Positions 57,804 through 64,000 of a DNA stretch of 64,000 bases are shown here, one piece after another. The stretch covers positions 12,709,262-12,773,261 of the forward strand of contig NC_056418.1 in NCBI RefSeq assembly GCF_905147365.1. The letters are read 5' to 3'. The notes beneath the pieces were generated by a model that saw only the letters and a list, made by a program, of their open reading frames with translations, did not search any database and had not been told where the DNA came from. How positions within the stretch are numbered: position 1 is the stretch's first letter; every line of letters begins with the position of its first letter. The position numbers and the translations under genes were made by a program. The stretch comes from Aricia agestis. Taxonomy: Eukaryota > Arthropoda > Insecta > Lepidoptera > Lycaenidae.

Positions 57804-58466
57804 AATATATTATATAATAATATTAATATGTTTGTGCGCGAGAAAGAGACAGCTCGCGTGACAAGTTGACAACTGAAAAAAGGACAATACACGAATTTCC
57901 ACAGCTGTTCAGGGACCGGGATATCCCGGTGATTTCAGAAATATGATATTATGATTTATGATTCATAAAATAGCAAGATTATTATTTCGACATATCATTT
58001 TCCTTTGTTCACATGAATAATACATACCTAAATATTGGAATTTCCTCAATAGAGGTACGGTACTGTCTTCACGAAACAATGTTCCTACCTTATTATTATG
58101 TAGCTAAGGTTCAAAATTGTGTAGCTTGCTTATATAGGGAAGATCACAGATAATTATGACCTCTTATGTAACGAGTGACCCGCGACCCGGGAAGCCACAG
58201 GTGAGGTGAACAGTAGGTCAATGTAATAAACTTCGGAAAATTGCTGCTTTACTTGTATTGGTTGACCTAGTCCAATTTCTAGGAACGGCGATAGAAGATC
58301 GCTGCTACTTTCACAGTGAACCTTTATTTATTAAACCATTAGACGAGGCGGTGACTTCGTATCAATTGACTCCTCCCTCCTAATATAAACCTTCACTGGA
58401 CTTTCACGAACATTTCTAGGTTATAATCTGCCAAATCGGTTCAGTCGTTCTAGGGTTTTAGTGACA
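57804..58466. other. Intron 8, nothing recognised
   Basis: AT-rich; a short palindrome 'ccgggatatcccgg' at 57916-57929. Confidence 0.4.
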
Positions 58467-58598
58467 CTGTAAAAAATTTAAGGGTCTTACCACAAAAGAT
58501 CTAAACATCTATTGAACAGTTGTTTTGAGATCATTATGTACTGATTTTTTTCTAATCAGCTGTTCAACAGGTGTTTAAATCTTTTGTAGTAAGACCGA
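58467..58598. mobile_element. MITE with 'ggtcttaccacaaaagat' TIRs
   Basis: Inverted arms of about 37 bp, left 'ggtcttaccacaaaagatct', right reverse 'ggtcttactacaaaagattt'. Confidence 0.75.
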
Positions 58599-59018
58599 AA
58601 GTTTTTATTTATAAGTATACATTTATCTAGACACGCGGTAGCGTGTCAAGCCAAGTTCAAGTAAAGAACGCGAGCTGCACCGTGTGTAATATTACACGAA
58701 CCATTTGGATTATAGATTACTTGAGCCATATCTCTTATGTATTTTACTGAAATGAAAGTTGTAACCAACTTACAATGTTTCTTAAATCACCTTAAACCAT
58801 CCTATGATTTTTGTAGCTATTGTCCAGTTTTGTTTACATTGTATAAGTTATACGTAAAATAAGTGAAACATAAAGATAAAACACATTATGTAATAACTTT
58901 TCCTTTACTAGTTTTGTAACTTCTGTGCTTCAAAGTTGGCTTTTTAGAACAGATTTAACTAATAATTTTATGAAAATTCGAAATTCTAGAATCTAGATCA
59001 CGATCTATCGAAGATTTG
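58599..59018. other. Intron 8, nothing recognised
   Basis: AT-rich. Confidence 0.35.
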
Positions 59019-59300
59019 TTATTGAAAGTGTGTCTGTCTATCTGTCTGTATGAAATTTTGTATGGAGAAACTTTGAGCCCCTGGAAAGGACATAGGATAC
59101 TTTTTATCCCGGGAAAATGTACGGTTTCGGCGCGATGAACGAGTTTTGGCGCAACGGAGTTGCTGGCGTCATCCTACTTCCTACTAATATTATAAAGGCG
59201 AAAGTTTGTTTGGATGTATAGATGTATGGATGTGTGGATGTGTGGATATCTGGATGTGTGGATGTATGGATGTTTGTTACTCTTTCACGCAAAAACTACT
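59019..59300 (-). repeat. RTE-like repeat, reverse, then a GGATGT satellite
   Basis: 59019-59172 'agtgtgtctgtctatctgtc' to 'gcaacggagttgctggcgtc'. 59212-59275 is a run of 'ggatgtgt/ggatgtat' octamers inside a second RTE-like head. Confidence 0.7.
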
Positions 59301-59346
59301 AAACGGATTTTAATGAAACTTTACAACAACATAGTTTATACATCAG

Positions 59347-60052
59347 AATAACACATAGGCTACAATTTTAACCGACTTTCAAAATGGGGGAGGTGTTATG
59401 TTCGTTTTCTTATGTTCAACGATTACGAGTACTCTGCCGTTTGTCAACCGATTTTCAATTTTTTTCTTTTGGTATATAGGGTATCATCCTAATTTGGTAT
59501 TATATTTACAAAAGTGGTGATCTGATGAAGGATCCATAAGTAATCGAGGGAACTCCTCAAAATTTATAGGGAAACATGTGGTGACTTCGGTTTCGTGAGA
59601 AGTATTGTAAGCATATGCTACCAACAATTAAGATTTTGCACCGAGGTATACCTGGTAATTGGTATACCGTGGTTCGGAAGGTGCTGAGAGAACTCCTGAT
59701 TCTTTATAGATACAAGTTTGGGAGTTTCGGCGTTGTTTTAAGAACGGAAAGCATATTATTACATTCATCATCATCATCATCACTACCATATTATACCATG
59801 CATCGTCCTATGGTTATCAAGCGATAATTTAAAAAATCTATACCTACCTAATATTATAAACCTGAAGAGTATGTTTGCTTAAACGCGTTAATCTCAGGAA
59901 CTACTGGTCCGATTTAAAAACTTATTTCAGTGTTAGATAGCTCATTTATCGAGCAAGACTATAGGCTATATATTATCACGCTAAGACTAATACGACCGAA
60001 GAAACTCAGGAAAATGATATATAGAGTAGAACAGCGCGGGGGACATCTAGTC
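59347..60052 (+). repeat. Interspersed repeat, copy 2 of the 42107 unit
   Basis: Same order of blocks as copy 1: 'taacacataggctacaattt', 'ggtataccgtggttcggaag', (cat)n at 59764-59780, 'cagcgcgggggacatctag' then T. Confidence 0.75.
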
Positions 60053-60767
60053 GTTCATAAAAGGCTGTCCACTGTTTGAAATGATGTGCAAAAATGGCTC
60101 CATTATGATTGTACTATCAGAGAAACAAATTGAAAATGAAGTCGTGCGTGTTTCGAAAATGTACCAATTATGACTCGAAAGTAAACAAAACACATGGAAT
60201 CTCTTACCACATGTCTTGATTGCAATAAATACCTCGATTATTTACATTTTAAATTATTTTTTTAACAATCTGGAAAAAATCGACTTTTCGTCATAGCTCA
60301 GGCGAAGAAAGAGACAGCGATACGATTTCCTCGATGGTACATTCTAGCAAGCTCTTAAAACCTAAACGAGCTTTTTGTTCACCTCATTGCATCAATCGTC
60401 ACGTAATTAACACGTTAACAAGTTAATTCGAACATTCCTCTATCTTTCGCGAAAGATATCATCTCTTTCGTCAGGTCGTGCGAATTCGCCGTGGGAAGTG
60501 CTCTCATGGCCGTGACGTGTAATCGCCCTTTATAAGTTGGGTAAATACTTGACTGATAATGTGGAGCACCTTATAATACTCGTCGTAGTCCGTTGATGAC
60601 CAGCCCTGTAGCTGAGTTGGTTGGTTGAGGCTAGCCGCAAAAAATGCACTTACTAGTTATTGGCCGATTCGATCTAGACAGTATTCTTATATTGAAGTTT
60701 AAAAGTTAACGGCTGTCATCATGTGTGCATGTATGTAGAGAGCAGGTCATTGGATACTATATTATAT
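60053..60767. other. Intron 8, nothing recognised
   Basis: AT-rich; 'gatttcctcgatggtacatt' at 60325 is a scrap of the 54477 MITE family. Confidence 0.4.
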
Positions 60768-60858
60768 TTGGTCTTTCAGCGTTGCTACTTTCACAGTGAA
60801 CTCTCTACAAGGAACATGTACACACCCCAAAGTATTTTCACTTAGTTTTGTTACACTT
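60768..60858. repeat. Right arm of a TACAGGGTGT palindromic MITE
   Basis: 'tttggtctttcagcgttgct', 'gaactctctacaaggaacat', 'ttttgttacact'. Confidence 0.75.
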
Positions 60859-60989
60859 GAGCGATGTAAACACGTACGACCTGTCTCTCTGTCTGTGAAA
60901 TTGAATCATCCAAACGGTGGATGGATAAAATATTATATTTTTAAAGTGGATATGATCAAGAGGGCTGTTCTCGCTTACTGCTGGATTTA

Positions 60990-61412
60990 TCTTGTATCTT
61001 TAAACGAGCAATTCTTGTATACAGTGTGTAACAAAATAAGTGATAATACTTTATGGTGTGTAAATTTTTGCGAAAAATTTTTTTCAATTTCGTATGGGCA
61101 AGAGCCCGAGCGTCACGAGTTTCCCCATACAAAAGTGAAAAATTTTTTGGTCTTTCAGCGCTGCTACTTTCACAGTGAACGCTCTACAAGGAACACATAC
61201 ACACCCTAAAGTATTATCACTTATTTTTGTTACACCCTGTATATTAATATTATATAATTGGAATATCGGAATCGGCTCCAACGATTTTCATGAAATTAAG
61301 TATACTTGGGGGTTTCGGGGGCGATAAATCGATCTAGCTGGGAATCATTTTCAGAAAATGTCTTTTTATTCATGTTTTATCAAATACCGAGCAAAGCTCG
61401 GTCAGATAGCTA
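60990..61412 (+). mobile_element. LEP1-type Helitron interrupted by a palindromic MITE
   Basis: 5' block 'gtatctttaaacgagcaatt', then the MITE 61020-61241, then 'aattggaatatcggaatcgg' to hairpin accgagc-aaa-gctcggt and CTAG followed by T. Confidence 0.75.
61020..61241. mobile_element. Palindromic MITE, TACAGGGTGT family, inside the Helitron
   Basis: Ends 'tacagtgtgtaacaaaataa' and 'ttttgttacaccctgta', TA on each side. The right arm is complete; the left arm lacks the 'gttccttgtagagagttc' part. Confidence 0.8.
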
Positions 61413-61442
61413 GTTTTAATTTATACACGTATGGTGTATACC

Positions 61443-61659
61443 TACGAATAATAAAAACTAAGGAATCGTAACTCCCATACTATTACCGTTTTAAATTTGG
61501 TTCCTTTTGATCTGTCATATAACGTCAGCCTAGTACCGCTCAAGATCACCTAAATATTGCAAATGTATTGAAATGTGTACCTAAGGTACACTTTTTTGAC
61601 AATTATTGTGGAGCATGTTTTTTGACGGAGTTACTTTTCCTTAGTTTTTATTATTCGTA
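61443..61659. mobile_element. MITE with 'tacgaataataaaaactaag' TIRs
   Basis: Inverted arms of about 32 bp, extended by 'aatcgtaactcc' / 'ggagttactttt'. AT-rich 217-bp unit. Confidence 0.75.
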
Positions 61660-63611
61660 AGTGTATAATACTGATATTGCAAGTGACGTTAGTTGTCACT
61701 TGTCACTCGTCATAAATAGGTTACCCACAAAATGTAGAGCGCAAAATGTAGAGTTCCCATGAGATTTTCTTCTGTGCACAAAGTTAGTCATTATTATTGC
61801 TAAACTCCTCTAACGGCTAAACAGATTTTGAAAGAATTTCGATTACTCATAGGGCTTTGTCTGATAATCTAGTTTGACGAACAAAATAACGTACAATACG
61901 GCAAACGACGTTTACTGGGTCAACTAGACTAGTTATTTTATAATTGTTTCTACACACTACAATATAATTCCAATGCCAATTGTAAGCCTAACGCTTGCAT
62001 AGCTATAAAGTATTACTTCCATATTACTACATAGGTACATTTTTAAGTTACATAACGCATGATAACATCTAACATATTATTAATGATTAAATTACAGTTA
62101 TTGCTTGTAGTAATTAATATAAAGTAGCCAAATTTATTCATAAAGTTGTAAGTAAGTTATTACTGCAATTATTTATATAATAGCTACGTTATTTGTACTA
62201 GACATTTATGGGCCAATATTTGTAGGCAATTTCAAATTTTGGATTGCAATTTAAATATTTAATACTAATACTACTTAGTGATTTAGGTTTAAAATAGAAA
62301 AAAAATTACATTGGTGGAATTGTCAGTACAGAAAAGTTAGTATAAGTAGTTAGTAAGTATAAGTCTAAAATTTTCCTAAGCTTCGGGAAAAGTTTCGAAG
62401 AAAATATTGTGAACAATATTATAATTATTATTATAGGTGTGACAGAAAATGTATTTTAACAACAGACATCTAATAAAAAGTGGTGTAAATATGAGCACCT
62501 ATTTAATATTATCTTAGTAAAATAATGTCAAACCTCAAACGAATTAATTATGGAGGTTTAATTTTATCGTAAAATACAAATACGGAGATTATTGGAACAT
62601 CTCGTATAATATGGTCATGCTAGTTATGGTAAAGTATAAATTATAGACCCGCAAAACTGTCAGACATGGCTCATAAAATATATTTTGGTGTCCCCTTATG
62701 TCATTTTTTTTTCTTTAAGGTGAATAAAGAGTAAGTATAGTTATGTGTAAAGTATAGACTATAGCTGAGTGTGTATAAATACAAATTCTTTATTAATACT
62801 GAGAAATAAAATTAATTCTGAACATGCACCTGAATGAGAACTCGAGTTAGTTACAACAAATAATTTTAAAATTCTAAAAGGTAAAAACGCCTAAAATTGC
62901 CTTAAAACAAAAGGATTTTTCTGTTACTAAAAATATTTCGTAAAAATGTTTAAAACGTATGCACTATGTTGTTATTTCTTTTTTTAACCCTTTGTCAGTT
63001 TTAATGGAAAAAATTCAAATCGAAATAAGTATAATATAGAATCTTGTACCTTGTATTTAACTTTTTCTCTGGAAGAGATTGTGCGTCTGCAAACGATATA
63101 AAATGCCACATCTACAAACATCTAACTCTACAAGTAACGTTAGGCAGAAATTGCAATAATGTGTAATTCATAATTGTACGTTCTAATGGAGAATGTCGTA
63201 TCTGAAGATGGTCGGTTACGAGTTACGACATTATTCTTTTCAAGGTGAATCGGCCATTTTTCGACCTTTTCTATTTTGTATGAGTACCTATGGGTGAATG
63301 AGTATTGGGTAATGACAATTAAGTGCATTTTGAAGATGATGATTGATGAGTGGCTTACTCGAGTGTACTAGAAGGTTATATTTTATGTTTATTGTATATT
63401 TCTTTGGCAAGCTCTAAATGTTAAACTTGAGATGTAATATCATCAGATTCATCATAGGTCGGGTGTTTTGGCTTTTTTAAATGGTCTGGTTATTATCTTA
63501 TCTTTGTAACAGTTATTCGTATATTTAAATCCGTTTCAATTCATTTTGGTTTAAATTCAATTAAAACGCGTCAGCTATAATGGCACAAATATAGATTCCA
63601 CGTATCAGTGG
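61660..63611. other. Intron 8, AT-rich with no recognised repeat
   Basis: The longest stretch in the window without a repeat that I can name. No exon-like GC rise, no tRNA-like fold and no paired termini. Confidence 0.4.
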
Positions 63612-63651
63612 TTGTTCATCCCCGGTTCATATGTGAACCGGGGATGAACAA
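63612..63651. other. Perfect 18-bp hairpin with 4-nt loop
   Basis: ttgttcatccccggttca, loop tatg, then the exact reverse complement. It is GC-rich in AT-rich surroundings. No T-run follows on either side. Confidence 0.85.
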
Positions 63652-63841
63652 TTACAAAAATGGCTATAAAAAAATTGGGTTTAGTGATAAAAATGTAAAA
63701 ATGTAGGGTTGTAAGTATGTATTTTTAATGCCACATTATAAAAAAATAAAAACAAAAAATTTGAGAGCCAATTTGTCGATAAAATATGCCATAGATCATG
63801 AAACTAAAGGATCGGACACCGGTGTCGGGACACATTTTATA

Positions 63842-64000
63842 TAGATGTTCCGCGCGGCTTCGCTTGCGTAATTTAGGAATTTCACGCGACCGTACATTTT
63901 TCCGCAAAAAAATAGCCTATGTCCCTTCACGTGGTCTATTCTTCATGTTTACCAAATAACATAAAAATTGCTCCAGTAGTTCTTAAGATAAAAAGCAATT
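63842..64000 (+). repeat. RTE-like repeat, runs off the window end
   Basis: 'gttccgcgcggcttcgcttg', 'gcgaccgtacatttttccgc' and 'aaatagcctatgtccc'. Confidence 0.65.

Overview
The window is AT-rich, repeat-dense insect nuclear DNA, almost certainly from a moth or butterfly. The evidence is the repeat content: LEP1-type Helitron ends (a hairpin ACCGAGC/GCTCGGT followed by CTAG), three families of SINE (two with clear tRNA-like heads), RTE-like repeats that end in TTTATAATATTAGTATGGAT, R1-clade LINE debris and many palindromic MITEs. I see no bacterial gene, operon, CRISPR array or free-standing RNA gene.

One host gene is recognisable. Eight GT-AG exons on the + strand between 84 and 23665 join without a frame break into 427 codons plus 2 nt. 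They encode a signal peptide, an N-terminal linker, fibronectin-III-like modules with N-V-T-W motifs, a 5-residue tandem repeat, one transmembrane helix and a short basic juxtamembrane segment. Length, helix position and strand motifs fit the ectodomain of a Torso-family receptor tyrosine kinase (the prothoracicotropic hormone receptor) best. No kinase exon is visible, so the gene is 3'-incomplete here. If it is a kinase receptor, the intron after the membrane exon is longer than 40 kb.

Layout: exon 1 (84-266); intron 1 (267-10414) with SINEs, a Helitron and a 5'-truncated R1-clade LINE with a 15-bp target duplication; exons 2 and 3 (10415-11376) separated by a solo LTR; intron 3 with a PIF/Harbinger-like MITE and a long palindrome against the exon 4 acceptor; exon 4 (13892-14036); intron 4 (14037-20362) full of palindromic MITEs; exons 5-8 (20363-23665) with MITEs and SINEs between them. 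From 23666 to the window end there is only transposon-derived or unclassified AT-rich sequence. It holds a mariner transposase relic (44891-45990), a hAT element inside an RTE-like repeat (34228-35644), a three-level nest (55333-56945), a 480-bp palindrome (40115-40594) and two (TA)n tracts of about 100 bp.

The exons act together as one receptor. The repeats have no evident joint function, but several lie within tens of bases of splice sites, and one simple repeat is part of the coding sequence. Names of repeat families are from recognition of motifs, not from a search.
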